A stretch of 64,000 nucleotides of DNA. Origin: Diphasiastrum complanatum. Its lineage: Eukaryota; Streptophyta; Lycopodiopsida; Lycopodiales; Lycopodiaceae. Both the position numbers and the translations under genes were made by a program. Below the pieces are notes generated by a model. That model was not told where the DNA came from, made no database searches, and saw nothing but the letters and a program-made list of their open reading frames with translations. Of the stretch, positions 10,081-24,539 are shown one piece after another. The stretch covers positions 30,505,538-30,569,537 of the forward strand of contig CM055095.1 in the NCBI GenBank assembly GCA_029204225.1, in the 5' to 3' direction. Each line of letters starts with the position of its first letter. Position 1 is the stretch's first letter.

Positions 10081-11772
10081 ATCTGGACCCAGCCAGAAAA
10101 AAGAGAAGAAAAGAGTTTGTGGGAATAAGAAAACTAAATATTTCGACGAACTAGATCAAGTTGCATCTGAATTTAGACAAAAAACAAAAAAAAAAGTTGT
10201 CCCGAAAAAAGGCTAGAAGGACCAATGTTTTTTTTCCATTGCAGTCAGCCTGGACATGTTATGAAATTATGCCCGGAGCGAAAGAAAGACGCAGCTCAAG
10301 TGATTGAGATGCTAGGTAAAGAGAATCTTAAGCTGGAAATTAATAAAATTAATTATGAGTGTGATTCTTCTTTCAGTACTACTTCATTCTTCACAAATGA
10401 TTTATTTCGTTTGAAAGGCACTGTGAATGGACATGAAGTTAGTATTTTAGTAGACAGTGGATCTACTCATAATCTCATTAACTCTGGTCTTGTGCAGAGA
10501 CTCGGACTCAAAACTGAAGCCAGTAACCATAGATATCGAGTATATCTAGCTTCAGGAGCGGAGTTGGAGACGTGGGATGTGAAAGTTCCAAGGCTCCCAG
10601 TTTGGATTCAAGACTATAGAGAGTTAATTGATTTCCATGTTTTAGATTTAGCGCGTACGGACATTATTATAGGATACGAGTGGTTATTTAATAAGCATCA
10701 TGAGATAGATTTTGAGAAGCATGTTCTCTCTTTTTAGGAGGGTAAAGAAATAGCTACATTGTTTGGAGACAATTTTGTACATCCATCTGGGATGAGTTCA
10801 TTTGCTAATGTAATGGAGATTTTTGATTCGCAGTATGAAACTTATTCTTTATTTGCTAAGCCAATTTTGGATTTATCTGAAATGCATCTAAGTAGTTGTG
10901 AATTGTCAAAAATTCTTAACTTGGTAGACTTAGATTAGGAGCAAATTGAGAAGAATAAGCTATTGTCTGAATTTAAAGATGTATTTCCAGAAGAATTACC
11001 TCATGGAATACCGTCGTCCAGATCGGTAGACCGTAAGATTGAGTTAATTCCAGGTAGTCACCCTATCTCTAGACAACTTTACCGGTTCTCTTAGAAAGAA
11101 GAGGTAGAGATTACTAAGCAAATTGAAAATTATCTAAAGATGGGTCATATTCAGCCAAGTAATTCGCCTTGAGGCGCTCCTATTCTTCTGAAAGCGAAGA
11201 AAGATGGAGGCTTCAGGATGTGTGTGGACTACAAAGGGTTGAATAAAGTAACTATTAAATATAAATATCTTTTGCCTCGTATGGATGATCTGGTAAATCG
11301 ATTAGGTGGAGCTAAATACTTCACAAAGATAGATCTTAGAACCAGATATCATCAGATTAGAATTCATTCGAATGACATGCTGAAGATTGGTTTTCAGACG
11401 AGATTCGGTCATTATGAATTTCTCATGCTTCCTTTTGGATTGAGAGGTCAATCTGGTGAGCCTATTGAGTGGAATGATGAATTGAACCAATGCTTTGAGA
11501 AACTCAAGCAAATGGTTGCTTCAGCTCCTATTTTACAGATCGCGAATCCTAATTTACCTTACGTCGTGCGAACTGATGCAAGTCATTCGGCGATAGGGGC
11601 AATTCTTCTACAAGAGGATAGGCCGATAGCGTTTGAAAGCAAGAAACTCACGGGGCCCTCAGTTGCATTATACAACTTAGGAGAAAGAGTTATTTGTTGT
11701 GATACATACACTTAAAACCTGGAGGCATTACCTTTATGGTAGTCAATTTATAGTGTATACAGATCACCAAGC
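10081..11772 (+). pseudogene. Ty3/gypsy gag-pol fragment with RT palm deleted
   Basis: Plus-strand gypsy remnant. The zinc knuckle near 10230-10275 (HCSQPGHVMKLCPERK) has lost its first Cys next to a T run, probably by slippage. The protease motif VDSGSTHNLI is at about 10450, followed by TDIIIGYEWLF. RT begins near 10960 (ELPHGIPSSRSVD), has stops at 10936, 11092 and 11170, and continues MCVDYKGLNKVTIKYKYLLP (11218), FTKIDLRTRYHQIRIH and YEFLMLPFGL (about 11450). It then jumps in frame to RGQSGEPIEWNDELNQCF and the RNase H block YVVRTDASHSAIGAILLQ. The roughly 400 bases carrying the catalytic Asp-Asp are gone compared with the copy at 56.6 kb. It ends at YTDHQA (about 11770), fused to copia RT. 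Confidence 0.88.
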
Positions 11773-12268
11773 GCTCTATGGGCTGAAATAGTCACCCAGA
11801 GCCTGGTTCCAGAAGATCAACGCATTTCTAATAGAGAATGATTTCATTCCAAACTCGGCAGACTCAAATGTCTATTTCAAGTCTGTATTAGATTACTTCA
11901 TCATCATCACTCTCTACGTAGATGATACACTTTTATTCAGTAATAATCTGAATCTGATGAAAGACACAAAATACATGCTGGCCCATGAATATAAGAAGAC
12001 ACAGTCCACTATTGTCTTGGAATCCAGATTCAATGAGATCGACCCAGCAGACTGATCTTTATCAGTCAACAACGATATCTCAACAATGTGCTAAAAAAGT
12101 ATGGAATGGCCAACTGCAAATCCAGTTTCTTTTCACTCGACCCTGGACTAAAGCTATCAAAGGAATAGTCTCCTCAAACTGACACAAAAAAGGAGGAGAT
12201 GAAGCACTACCTGTTTCAATCCATCATCGACTCACTGATGTACACAATGATCTGCACGCGACTGTCGC
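11773..12268 (+). pseudogene. Copia reverse-transcriptase fragment fused to gypsy sequence
   Basis: Starts LYGLK (stop) SPRAWFQKINAFLIENDF immediately after gypsy RNase H, then SADSNVYFKSVLDYFIIITLY with an intact YVDD at about 11916-11927, then KDTKYMLAHEYK. The frame breaks near 12000 and RT C-terminal sequence (SIIDSLMYTMICTRLS) is readable near 12215-12265. This is the palm-to-connection part of a copia RT and nothing before it is present. The junction with gypsy falls inside a codon-level continuation, so the two families were joined by rearrangement or template switching. Confidence 0.85.
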
Positions 12269-12454
12269 GGAACTGGAAAACGTTGTTCGGTTTCGTGAAG
12301 GCGAAACTGATTCTTTTTCGTTTTTGTTTTTGTATTCATGAATGATTTTGTGTTTTTGAATTTTCTCTTGTGCGAAAGCTTTTACAGGAACCTAGACACT
12401 CGACTGCACATCACAGAACACATTGTCAACGTGCCAGGCCAGGATTGGAAGAGA
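12269..12454. other. Spacer between opposing copia fragments
   Basis: T-rich sequence (runs such as TTCGTTTTTGTTTTTG near 12318) with no protein match. It lies between a plus-strand and a minus-strand copia RT end. Confidence 0.4.
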
Positions 12455-15160
12455 ATTGGCTCAAGGCATAAACAGAGAAAACTAAATCGGGTCTGGTACA
12501 AATTGTGAGGTACATCATACTACCGATTAAGTTCTGGTAGGGTATACCTGCCATTTTCTATTCTTCCTCTTCCATTTTTTTTCAATCCTGCTTCGTGAGC
12601 TTGGCTCCGGCTATCATTAGTATGGCCTTCTCTTTACAGTCCATCATGTGGTACTACTTTAGCACTTTTCTGGCATATTCTTACTGACTCAAATGCATTT
12701 TGCCCTTTGTTCGATCTCTTTAGTCATTTTGTTGCTTCTCCAAGATCTGTGATTTCGTAGTTTTTAGAAATCTGACTCTTCGTGTCTTTGATCAACATCA
12801 AAGAATTTCCTATCATCAGCGAATCATCCACAAAAATGGTCAGTATCACAAAATCCTTTCCTACTCTTTTAATGTAGACATTGTAGTCTGGTTGAGTAGG
12901 ATGAAGTCTAGAGACTTCAAAAGACCATCAAGCTTTTTATACCAGGCTCGTGATGCCTGTTTTAGACCACAGATGCATTTCTGCAATCGACAGACATATT
13001 GTCGATTGTCGAGGTCTTCATAGCCTTCAGGCTACTTCATGAAGATTTCCTCCTCTAGATCTCCATGGAGAAAGGCTGTTTTCACGTCAATCTGGTGAAT
13101 TTTCAAATTGTGTTGTGTGGCGTATGCAAGGAGTAGCCTTATGCTTGTCATCTTGACCATGGGCAAATATGTGTCGAAATAATCAACACCATATCTCTAC
13201 GTGTAGCCCTTCACGACAAGCCTTACTTTGTAGCGGCCAATGGTGCCATCTGATTTCATCTTTTTCTTATACACCCACTTGCAGTCGACTATTTTTCTAT
13301 TTTCTGGTAGTGGCTCTAGTGTCCATGCCTCGTTTCACCTCATCGACTCGATCTCCTTTGACATTGCCTACTTTCAGAATTCTCCCTCTGGACTTTGGAT
13401 AACTTCTTGGTATGTTGTTGGCTCTTATGTGAAGCTGCAGTATTCAAACTGTGTGTCTTCGCTCCATTGAAAATTGTCAAAGTAACGGTCTGGAGGTCTT
13501 CTTTGTCTCGTTGACCTTCTAGGTTCGTTTCGTCGCTGTTCGAACGTTTCATGTTCATGGGCTTGATTTTCTTCTTCCTGCTGCTCTGGGGTCTGCGACT
13601 CTGCATCATGATTTGATGTATCTCCTCGATCTCCCTCTTGAATGGGCAACAATGTGAAGATCTCATGGCCTCTTTCGTCTTTCAGTCCAGGGAATGTGGA
13701 CTCATCAAACTTCACATCTCTGCTCGAAACAACCTTCTTCGTGGTTGGGTTGTAGAATCTATACACATGTGTTCCGTTCGAGTAGCCGGCCATGATTGTT
13801 TGTTCTTATTTGTCATCGAGCTTGCTTCTTTTTTCTTTGGGAATGTGCTTGTATGCTGCACATCGAAACACTCATACGTATGACAAATTAGGCTTTCTGC
13901 ATGTCCACATTTCGTATGGTGTTTTGTTTTCCAACGCTGTCATTGTAGATATGTTTAGCAGGTGTACAGCTGCAACTATTGCCTCAGCCTAGAATTGACC
14001 TAGCAATTGAGCCTGTGCCATCATGCATCTGGATCCTTTGACCAGCGTTTTGTTTCTTCTTTCTACAACACCATTGTATTCTGGTGTGTATGCAGGAGTG
14101 AACTGGTGTTTGATCCCCTGTTCTTCATAAAATCTTGAGAATTCTTTGCTTTTGTATTCACCTCGTTGTCAGATCTAAGGATCTGTATCTTTTTCAAAGT
14201 GTCACTCTACAAATGCCACGAACTTCTTGAAGGAATCAAACAATTCGGATTTCTTCTTTAAGTAGTAGATTGTGGTCATCCGGTTGTAATCATCTATGAA
14301 CGTCAAAAAGTATCTTGAACCTGAGAGCGAATCCATCTTCATCAGTCCACAGACATCAGAGTGGACGAGCTCAAGAACTTCCCTAGCTCTTCTTCCCTCA
14401 TGTGTGAATGGATTCCGATGTTGCTTGCCTTTTTGATAGGCTTCGCAGAACTCAGTTTCAGGTCTTGAAATCTTGAGACCTGTGACAATGTCCTTTCTGC
14501 TCATGTCATACAGGCTCCGCATGTTCAGATGATACATTCTCCTATGTCAGACTGATCCTCATTTTTTGATGCATTTAATATGCTATCAGAGTTGTTGATT
14601 ATCTTGGCTTGGTAGAGGTTTCCTTCTCTGCATCCGGCCGTCAGCAACTTGTTCATCGTCTTTTCGATCATGCGACAAGTGTTGCCGTCAAACAAAACTC
14701 GAATGCCAAGATCTGCCATCTTGGAAATAGACACCAGATCTTTTCTGAGTGAGGGCACATAGAGTGCTCCTGGTAGCTCTACTTGGCCTGACAGTGCTTG
14801 TAGCTGTAGAGTGCCGATGCCTTTGACATCGTGTCTGCTCCCATCACCTAGAATCACTGCTCTGTTGTTTTCGAGCTCTCTGAAGTCGATCAAGATCTTC
14901 TTGTTGCAGGTTATGTGAGACGTTGCTCCTGAATCAATGACTACATCATAGTCGTGTTTAGTGTAGCTCGTTGAAGCTTCATCGAGTATCGTGAAAGCTT
15001 CGTCACCTCTGTCAGCATCCTTTGATGACTCTACAACATTAGCTTTTTCATATTTGCTCTTTCGTTTTGGGTTGAATCTGCAATCGTATGCAGAATGCCC
15101 TTTCTTCTTGCAGTGCATGCAAGGTATTTTTGAATTGGCTACCATAGGTTCTCCTATTTC
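12455..15160 (-). pseudogene. Ty1/copia gag(zinc knuckle)-pol, minus strand, truncated in RT
   Basis: Read on the minus strand: zinc knuckle CMHCKKKGHSAYDC (about 15080-15120), protease VIDSGATSHITC (about 14910-14945), GDGSRHDVKGIGTLQLQAL, LYVPSLRKDLVSISKMADLG, then GAG-pre-integrase YHLNMRSLYDMSRKDIV (14537) with a degenerate CEAYQKGK. The integrase core follows: LVHSDVCGLMKMD and TFIDDYNRMTTIYYL. A stretch with short ORFs (13800-14190) covers the rest of integrase. Then come YRFYNPTTKKVVSSRDVKFD (13425-13793) and RT: TAFLHGDLEEEIF, LKQASRAWYKKLDG, catalytic FVDD (about 12825), ending with IGSMMYLTICTRPDLVFS near 12460-12520. RNase H is missing. The 5' end abuts a plus-strand copia element head to head near 15160. 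Confidence 0.9.
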
Positions 15161-15164
15161 AGCA

Positions 15165-18100
15165 GAAGACTCAACAATGTCTCTTCTCGCTAGTCTTCTG
15201 TCCTCCTATGACAACCTAGTATTACTTTTGAGCAATACTCCTGCGTTGTCTCTCCATAAGTTGACAGCAGGTCTATTTCAGAAAGAGGTCAGGAGAAATT
15301 GATTATCCACAGTGAGTACCAAATCAATGGCATTGTACTCTAATAACAGCAGTCCAAGAAGAAGAACTTCAAGGACAAGAAGACGAAGGCAGAGCAGCCA
15401 GATTCAATGCAACAATTACAACAATAGCACAATCGTCAGCAATAACCCCCAAAGACCAAACTCTTTTGCAAGTATTGCAAAAGATCCAATCATGACATAA
15501 AGGATTGTTGCATCCTCAAACACAACAAAGCGAGGAAGAAGATGCAGCAGCACCAAGAAGGAGCTTCTGACTCTGTCAGAAATTTCCAAGAGGACGATAA
15601 GGCACTGATGGTACAAGAACATTCATGTAGAGATGCCTGCCAATGGTATCTTGATTCAGGTACTTCACAACATATGACACCATATAAGAACCTTTTCTCT
15701 ACTCTCACAACAACGGACTCAAAGTACATTTTTTTTGGCGACTCAAGCTCCCACAAGTTCGAAGGCCAAAGCATTGTCTGACTTCAGTTCCCTGACGGCA
15801 TCACTAGGTAGTTAGATGGTGTACTTTACATACCCAATTTAATTAAAAACTTATTGTCTATTAGCAAGATCACTAATCAAGGCTATAGATCTTTGTTTAC
15901 TTCTAGTCGATGTACTATTATTGATGGGAACTCTACTAAAATTATCTCTGCACAAAGAGAGAAAAATTTGTATATCTTGAGTCATAATTATGCACTCTCT
16001 GTGAGTAACTCTGATGCTCATGTTTGGCATCAAAGACTAGGTCATTTAAACATGCGTTCAATCTTGTACATGCATCATAATAAATTGGTCAAGGATATGA
16101 ATATCCATGTTGTTTCTACAGCTAATCAGACTGTCTATGCAAATTGCTTACTAGGGAAACAACCTAAAACAAAATTTCCAGGAGGACAAGCCAGGAGAGC
16201 GAAGTCCATCTTGTAACTAATTCACAGTGACTTATGTGGTCCCATGAGCGTACCCTCTTTGGGTCAAGCTCTATATTTTATCACATTAATTGATGATTAC
16301 TCTCGGTTCTGTAGAATTATGTTCATAAAGAACACGTCAGAAGCATTCAATTGCTTCAAGGAGTTCAAGCAATTTGCTGAGAACTAAACTGGTCAGAGAA
16401 TCAAGACCATTCGGTCTGATTCAGGGGGAGAGTACTTATCAAATGAAATGGCGGACTACCTATCATCATGCGGCATGCACCATCAATTCACAGCTAGCTA
16501 CACTCCACAATAGAATGGCGTAGCCGAGCGAAGGAATCGTACACTGTTGGAAGCTGCACGATCCATGACTGTCAACGCTCAATTACCCCAGAACTTTTGG
16601 GCTGAAGCAATCTCTACAGCCTGCTATCTGCAAAATTATTCCAGCACGAAGTCAGTCGACTCCAAGACACCCTTTGAAGCCTACTATGGCTACAAACCAT
16701 GTCTAAAGCATTTACATATATTCAAATGTCTCTGCTATGCTCAAATTTCGTCTGATCTGAGAAAGAAGTTAGACCAGTATGCTGTAAGTATATCTTTATC
16801 AACTATTCAACATCACATAAGAGATATCGTATCTATGATATTGACACAGGTCAGATTTCAGTCAGCCGTGATTTCATTTTTCTTGAAGACAAATTTCATG
16901 ATCTCAATCAGAAGCAACAAACACAGGAGTCTGTCCCAACAGCTCCATTCTCCATCAATAGGCACCAACCTGCGAACGTTCAAATGCAGGAGTTTGTCCC
17001 AACAGTTCCATTCACCATCGATGGGCTTAGACCCATGACTGTTCAACCACAAGATGAAGCTATCTCAGTCATTCAGCCAGGAGAACATCAACTCAAGCAC
17101 CTGCAGTCCGAAGATCTACACGTCAACGATAGCAACCTGATCGTTTCATCCCTCAGGCGTTCATCAATCATGATGAACCTGCCGCTGTTGCAAAAGTACT
17201 ATCATCGTCAGATGCAGACAACTGGAAGGCTGCAATGGATGCTGAGTACAGTTCCTTGATGAAGAACAAGACCTGGAGTCTTGTCAATCCTCCTACAAGT
17301 ATAAAACCTATCGACTCTAAATGGATCTTCAAGCTAAAGCTTAAGCTAGATGGATCAATATCCAAATGGAAAGCTCACTTAGTGGTTAAAGGATTTGAGC
17401 AAGTATATGGACTCAGATTACACTGACACCTTCAGTCTAGTGGTAAAACATCAATCTATTCGCACCTTGTTGGCTATAGCAGCTGCAAAAGATTTGGACA
17501 TTCACCAAATGGACGTCCAGACAACGTTCCTTCACGGATATATACAAGAAGACATATTCATTTATCAACCAGAAGGTTACGTCCTTCAAGGCCAAGAAAT
17601 TTGGTATGTAAATTGCAGAAGGCACTATATGGCCTCAAGCAAGCTCCTCGGGCCTGGTATGAAAGTACTAATCACTTCTTGTTTCAACATAATTTCACTT
17701 TTTGCTCCGCAGACTCAAATGTATATCTCAAGTGCAAAGGGTCAAGCTATGTTATAATAACATTATATGTTGATAATTCATTAAATCAGTTGCTCCATGA
17801 AACCAAATCTTTGCTTTCATCAGAATTTGAGATGACTGATTTAGGCCCAGCTCAGTACCTACTCGGTATGGAGATCAATAGAGATCGCGCAAGCAAAAGG
17901 ATCATTATGTACTACGCAGATATGGCATGATGGACTACAAGCCCATAGACACACCTATGGATCCAGGATCGAAGCTGTCCAAAGACATGTGTCTCATAAC
18001 TCAAGCAGATCAGCAAGAAATGTGCAGGTATCCTTATCAGTCTATCAAAGGATCTATAATATATTCTATAATCTGTACATGACCTGATCTAGCATATGCG

Positions 18101-18705
18101 ATAAGCACACTGTCTCAATACATGTCCAATCTAGGCCTACAACATTGGAAGGCTCTACAAAGAGTATCAAAGTACATTCAAGCTACGAAGCACTATGCTT
18201 TGAGCTATAATGGTAATACAAAAGCTGCACTTTCACTAATTACTTATTCAGATTCAGATTGGGCAGGAGACATGGATACAAAAAATCCACATTAGGTTAT
18301 ATTTGTTTCCTTGCAGGAGGACCCATTTCATAGAACAACAAAAAACAGAAATGCATTCTGTTGTCCTCCACAGAATTCGAATACGTTGCAACTACATCAA
18401 CAGTGAAGGAGATGATTTGGTTCAGAAGGTTGCTACAAGATCTGCAATTCCCACAAATTGGTCCAACAATACTCCAGTGCGACAATCAGAGCTGCATAGC
18501 TCTATCTCTGAACCCACGTACTCATGCTAGAAAGTTCAGTTCCATTTTCTTAGAGAGAAAGTGCATAATAAAGATGTTGCACTAAGTTACTGTCACACAG
18601 ACAATATGTTGGCTGAAATTTTGACAAAGCCATTGTTTAGAGATAAACATTCTACCTTAGTAGATATGATAAATCTCAATTGCACTTCAGATTCATAGCA
18701 GTAAG
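15165..18705 (+). pseudogene. Ty1/copia gag-pol with 3' end, plus strand
   Basis: Gag C-terminal sequence (MSLLASLLSSYDNLVLLL; LHKLTAGLFQKE) leads to a zinc knuckle CKYCKRSNHDIKDC (about 15472-15513), protease LDSGTSQHMTPYKN (about 15651), GAG-pre-integrase VWHQRLGHLNMRSILYMHH (16021), integrase IDDYSRFC with RSDSGGEYLSNEM (about 16411), a stop in TPQ(Q)NGVAERRNRTLLEAAR at 16512, and KTPFEAYYGYKPCLKHL. RT starts NKTWSLVNPPTSIKPID (17265), continues DVQTTFLHGYIQEDIFIYQP, LYGLKQAPRAWYES, and the active site reads YVDN (about 17770) instead of YVDD. RNase H is at about 18245-18600 (SDSDWAG, STEFEYVATTS) and the C-terminal LAEILTKPLFRDKHSTLVDM ends near 18690. The altered catalytic Asp and many stops make it inactive. 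Confidence 0.93.
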
Positions 18706-18708
18706 CTT

Positions 18709-18717
18709 AAGGGGGAA
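18709..18717 (+). other. Polypurine tract
   Basis: AAGGGGGAA lies immediately before TGTTGAAATTT at 18718, right after the copia pol C-terminus. Confidence 0.8.
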
Positions 18718-18852
18718 TGTTGAAATTTAATCTAACTCCTCATCCCAACAGCCCTCCTTCCTTCCCTATGTCTGCAAAAAATGGACTGTTTTTTGTTGTA
18801 TTCATTGCCTTTCTCATGTTGGTTTGGACTTCGTTTAAGAAGTTTCCCCACA
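18718..18852 (+). mobile_element. Very short (135-bp) copia LTR
   Basis: Begins TGTTGAAATT directly after the polypurine tract and ends CCCCACA, three bases before a perfect primer-binding site at 18856. TG...CA ends and flanking PPT and PBS on opposite sides define it as one LTR that is at once the 3' LTR of the upstream element and the 5' LTR of a lost downstream copy. At 135 bp it is much shorter than the usual several-hundred-base copia LTR and in the range of TRIM-type elements. Confidence 0.7.
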
Positions 18853-18855
18853 GAG

Positions 18856-18867
18856 TGGTATCAGAGC
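18856..18867 (+). other. Primer-binding site for initiator Met tRNA
   Basis: TGGTATCAGAGC is the standard plant copia PBS, complementary to the 3' end of tRNA-iMet. Its position after, not before, a complete element implies that another tandem copy once followed. No gag follows it. Confidence 0.85.
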
Positions 18868-21235
<2,368 letters not shown>

Positions 21236-21340
21236 CATGGCAAACATACTCCATTAACCATTGAGATGTGTACATGTGGCTAACATACTCATGGCAGGCA
21301 TCCAAGGAGGAGGGTTCAAAATACACCGTGCTAATAAGGG
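21236..21340. repeat. Further copies of the 20.1-kb repeat
   Basis: ACACATGGCAAACATACTC at about 21234 and ACATGTGGCTAACATACTC at about 21272, followed by GGCAGGCATCCAAGG, match the units at 20092 and 20250. The repeat array was split by the intervening 900 bases, which include the CT tract. Confidence 0.55.
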
Positions 21341-21710
21341 CCTCTTCACATGAAGCGCCCAGCCGAGTCGGGTGAGATTCAACTTTGCATGCTATCCTCT
21401 GCCTCATCGCGATCCTGTCACAATTTGGAATGTGAATCTGGTGGCAGAAGCTGTACGGTCTTCGATCCGACGTTGTAATAGCCCTCCCACCTGTCAACAA
21501 CGGTTAGTTCACTGGATAGGCACCTAACTATGCATAGATGCTACTTTTAGTTAGTTCCCTACTTTTTATCTAACTCTACCTTTACTAACACTACTCACAC
21601 TAACTCTACTTTCCTAAACCAACTTCATCATGATTGTTGATGAAGGGGAAGGATAAAAAAGAGAGGAAGAAGGAGAAGAGAGAAAGAGAGAGATAGAGTT
21701 GAGGGGAACG

Positions 21711-22840
21711 TTAGCTCAAAAGCTCAAGATGCATGCTAATGGAGAAGCCATAACTATTTAAAACCAGAACATAGAAATGGAATCGTCGTGTGCATGGCAG
21801 GAAGTGCACGTTCACCCGTAGTTGTTGCGAACTTGTCACATAGGCCCTGATGGCCGCAAGTTCTCTTTCAAAAAGCTGTTGACGCCACTCTGGTTGTGGT
21901 TGGAGGGCAGGTAATGCTTGCAGCTCCTTGCCCTTTATTGTCTGAGCTGAAAAAGATATCTGCCAACCGTCTCTTGATGACTCGTGGGGATACTTTGCTA
22001 GGAATTTGTTCATTTTCTCCTCCACGGACTTTGGTCTTTGGAAGGCCCGGCTGGCAAATATGGTGCACGAACCTCTGGATGATGAGGCCTGTCCTTCCTC
22101 TTGGCTTTGGCTGGGACATGCATCTTGGCCTTGGTCTCGCATCCCAGCACCCGTATCTGCTGGTCCTTGGTCTTGGCCTTCGGACCCTTGATCTTAACTG
22201 AATCCCCCTGCTACTTGCTGGCTTTGGTCCTGCTCGTGCTGGCCTGTGCAGCGTAAAAAATGGTGGCAGTGAAATCACCACGAGGGTGGGTTGGGTCTTC
22301 TTCCCCATGTACTGTTGGCAAGCCTTGAGGGCTTGTTTGGCCTGGGCGAGCTCGTGAGTTGCGCTTGTCCGATAGTTATCGAACTCTGCTTGGTAGCTGT
22401 TTAATGTTTGGCTATATACCTGCACCTGACGCCTAAAGAGATTCATCTATGATTGAGAGAGCGGCCTTGAGTTTTCTCACTTTCCCACGCTGCCCCGATG
22501 TGGAGGACATTACTTGTTTCTTCATAGCCTGTACTAGATATGGGCTCAGGTCCTACTGGCTCCTCATCCGCTTTGGCCCATTCAACTAGAAGGCTTTCTG
22601 CTTGTGGTGCAATCCGCAGCAGTTCCGCAAGTGGTAAACTAACACGGCTCGCTTTCAGTGCGTAGTTCCTCGGGCTCCACCATTTGAAAAGGTGGTTCAT
22701 GTTGGTGCAACCGATCATTCTGATCAGTGCGCAGTGGTGAGCCCACTTGCGGTTCCCGTTTGCCATCAGCTGGAGGTTCTGTGGGATTGTCCCTTCTTTC
22801 TTGCTCTTTGTCCTCCACTTGGGCGAGTCTGTACCCAGTG
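21711..22840 (-). pseudogene. Distal part of the Ty3/gypsy gag-region ORF, frameshifted
   Basis: Continuing leftwards from the zinc-knuckle region on the minus strand, the ORFs at 22843-22443 and 22446-21711 read in alternating frames. Recognisable blocks are SLPLAELLRIAPQAESLLVE (about 22570-22640), a possible helical segment QTLNSYQAEFDNYRTSATHE, QAKQALKACQQYMGKK, and after a frameshift MNKFLAKYPHESSRDGWQIS and WRQQLFERELAAIRAYVTSS (21820-21900). The AELLRIAPQAE block is shared with the remnant near 60.2 kb (GEFLKLVPQAKEIL), tying both to one element family. The exact domain identity of this part is unclear; it could be the linker before the protease. No protease Asp-Ser-Gly or RT is seen further left. 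Confidence 0.55.
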
Positions 22841-24520
22841 TCATATTTTCTGGTACTGTCTTCTTTCTTCCCTCACATTCGGATATGGCACTGAAGTTGA
22901 GGGTTGGTCGTCAATAACCGAGGGTGGTGGTGAGGGAGCCACTTCCTTCCTCTTCTGTGCTCATGTAACGGCTAACACAGGAGCATGGAATTTTTGCCCT
23001 TTTGGTGGTACCCCCCTGGAACTGCTTGTTGTTATATCGCAATGAAGTTGAGAGGTGCACTGGTTCCAGGTCTCAATGGACAATTCTTGTAACTGTCCAT
23101 AACCGCATTCTCAGCAAAAGGATGTATATTGTCCCTTGTAGGGACATTCCGCAATTATGTGTCCTTCGCCACATCCGTAGTAGCCGTAGTTCCTCCCGTC
23201 TTGACGTTGAGTTTGAGCTGCATAGGCTGCAACATATCAATTTATGGCAGGCTTCATAAATGGTTCGTCTGGTCCATACCATTGTTGCTGCTCAGGTTGA
23301 GGTGGTATTTGCATCTCTGGGTCCGCTGCTATCAGGTTTACATGGGCCACTTGTTGATTGATTGGCCCTGGTGATGCAGGTAAGGCCATACGATGTTGCT
23401 GATTCGGTGCGCCGTACCTCGGTGCCACGTTTGGCGCCCCTTGATGATATGGATAAGAAGTCTAATAAGGACTTCTCTTCTGTTGGACAATCCGGGGAGT
23501 TAAACGGACAAAATGCCGTATCGTGCGATGTTGCATTGCATAGATGGCAAAATCTATGTGTCAGTCTCAGATTTTGCTTTAGAATTGGACACTCGTTCGT
23601 TGTATAGTTTTGCGTGCACACTGAACACCATACATTCTCCTGTCATGGATACTGTAGTTGGGTTGGCTCTGGTTGATGTGGCGTTGCTGTTACAACTCCT
23701 TGTAAGGCTTTTAGTTTCTTATCAAACTGCGTCGTAAGTTGCTCCATCTACTGTTTGTGTAATTTTGTCATTTGCTCCAACAACAGTTCTTTGGATAGAT
23801 CGGATGCGTTTGATGATGACGATGCTATCAAGGGAGTAGGAGTGTGAGTGGATGGATATTCATTGTCAGATCCCTCGTCCTCTTCCCTGATGGCATCTTC
23901 CATAGCTTCTTGCAGAGTAGAGTATTGCTCCTGTCGTTTCAGTTCTCTTTTGATGCTTCGTGGTAGTCCGGCTAGGAACCACATGATCATCGCATGATCG
24001 AGAGTTAGGGCTGCACTGCACTCAGATCGTAGATGTTTGACCCGTTCAATATAGTCCCTGACCCTTTCTCGTTTTCCCATCTTGACTTTACTCAGCAGGA
24101 GAAATGGGTCTTCCAAGAACTTCCTTGGTTTAAAGCGTGTAATGAGAGCCGCTGTAACCGCTTCCCAGGTAGATTTTTCTTCCTCTTACAGGTTGAAAAA
24201 CCAATTTTGAGCCACTACCAATAAGGACATGGGAAACAACATCAGCTTTTCCGCAGGCGTCCGTTTGCCATAGATTTCACAAGCTTGCTCGTAGATCTGG
24301 AGGAAACGAATGGGATTTGATGAGCCACATTGGTTCCATTGGCGTTGGTTCCGATTCTGCCTCTTGTTGCGCAACTGCTACTCTGGGAAGGTGTGGTGCT
24401 TGATTTGCTATCCTTCTTGCTACTGATCGTCCAAAATTTATCCGATGGTGGGTTCCAAAGTAGTTGGATCTTGGTTGTATAGTGGGATGCAGTCTGGATC
24501 TTAAGGATCTAGTCAATCTG
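22841..24520 (-). pseudogene. Ty3/gypsy gag (capsid and zinc knuckles), frameshifted
   Basis: Minus-strand gag. Capsid N-terminal part (24374-24186): PIRFLQIYEQACEIYGKRTP and AEKLMLFPMSLLVVAQNWFF, the signature of plant Retrotrans_gag domains. Second half (24116-23748): FLLLSKVKMGKRERVRDYIE, RVKHLRSECSAALTLDHAM, IMWFLAGLPRSIKREL, then an acidic linker. Cys-rich motifs follow: CHLCNATSHDTAFCP (about 23530-23570) and, near 23150, GCGEGHIIAECPYKG whose first knuckle Cys is replaced by Tyr. These motifs bind nucleic acid in the family. Frameshifts between blocks make it non-functional. Its leader with tandem repeats lies at 24540-25440. Confidence 0.82.
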
Positions 24521-24539
24521 ATCAGCCGGAAGTGAAATT

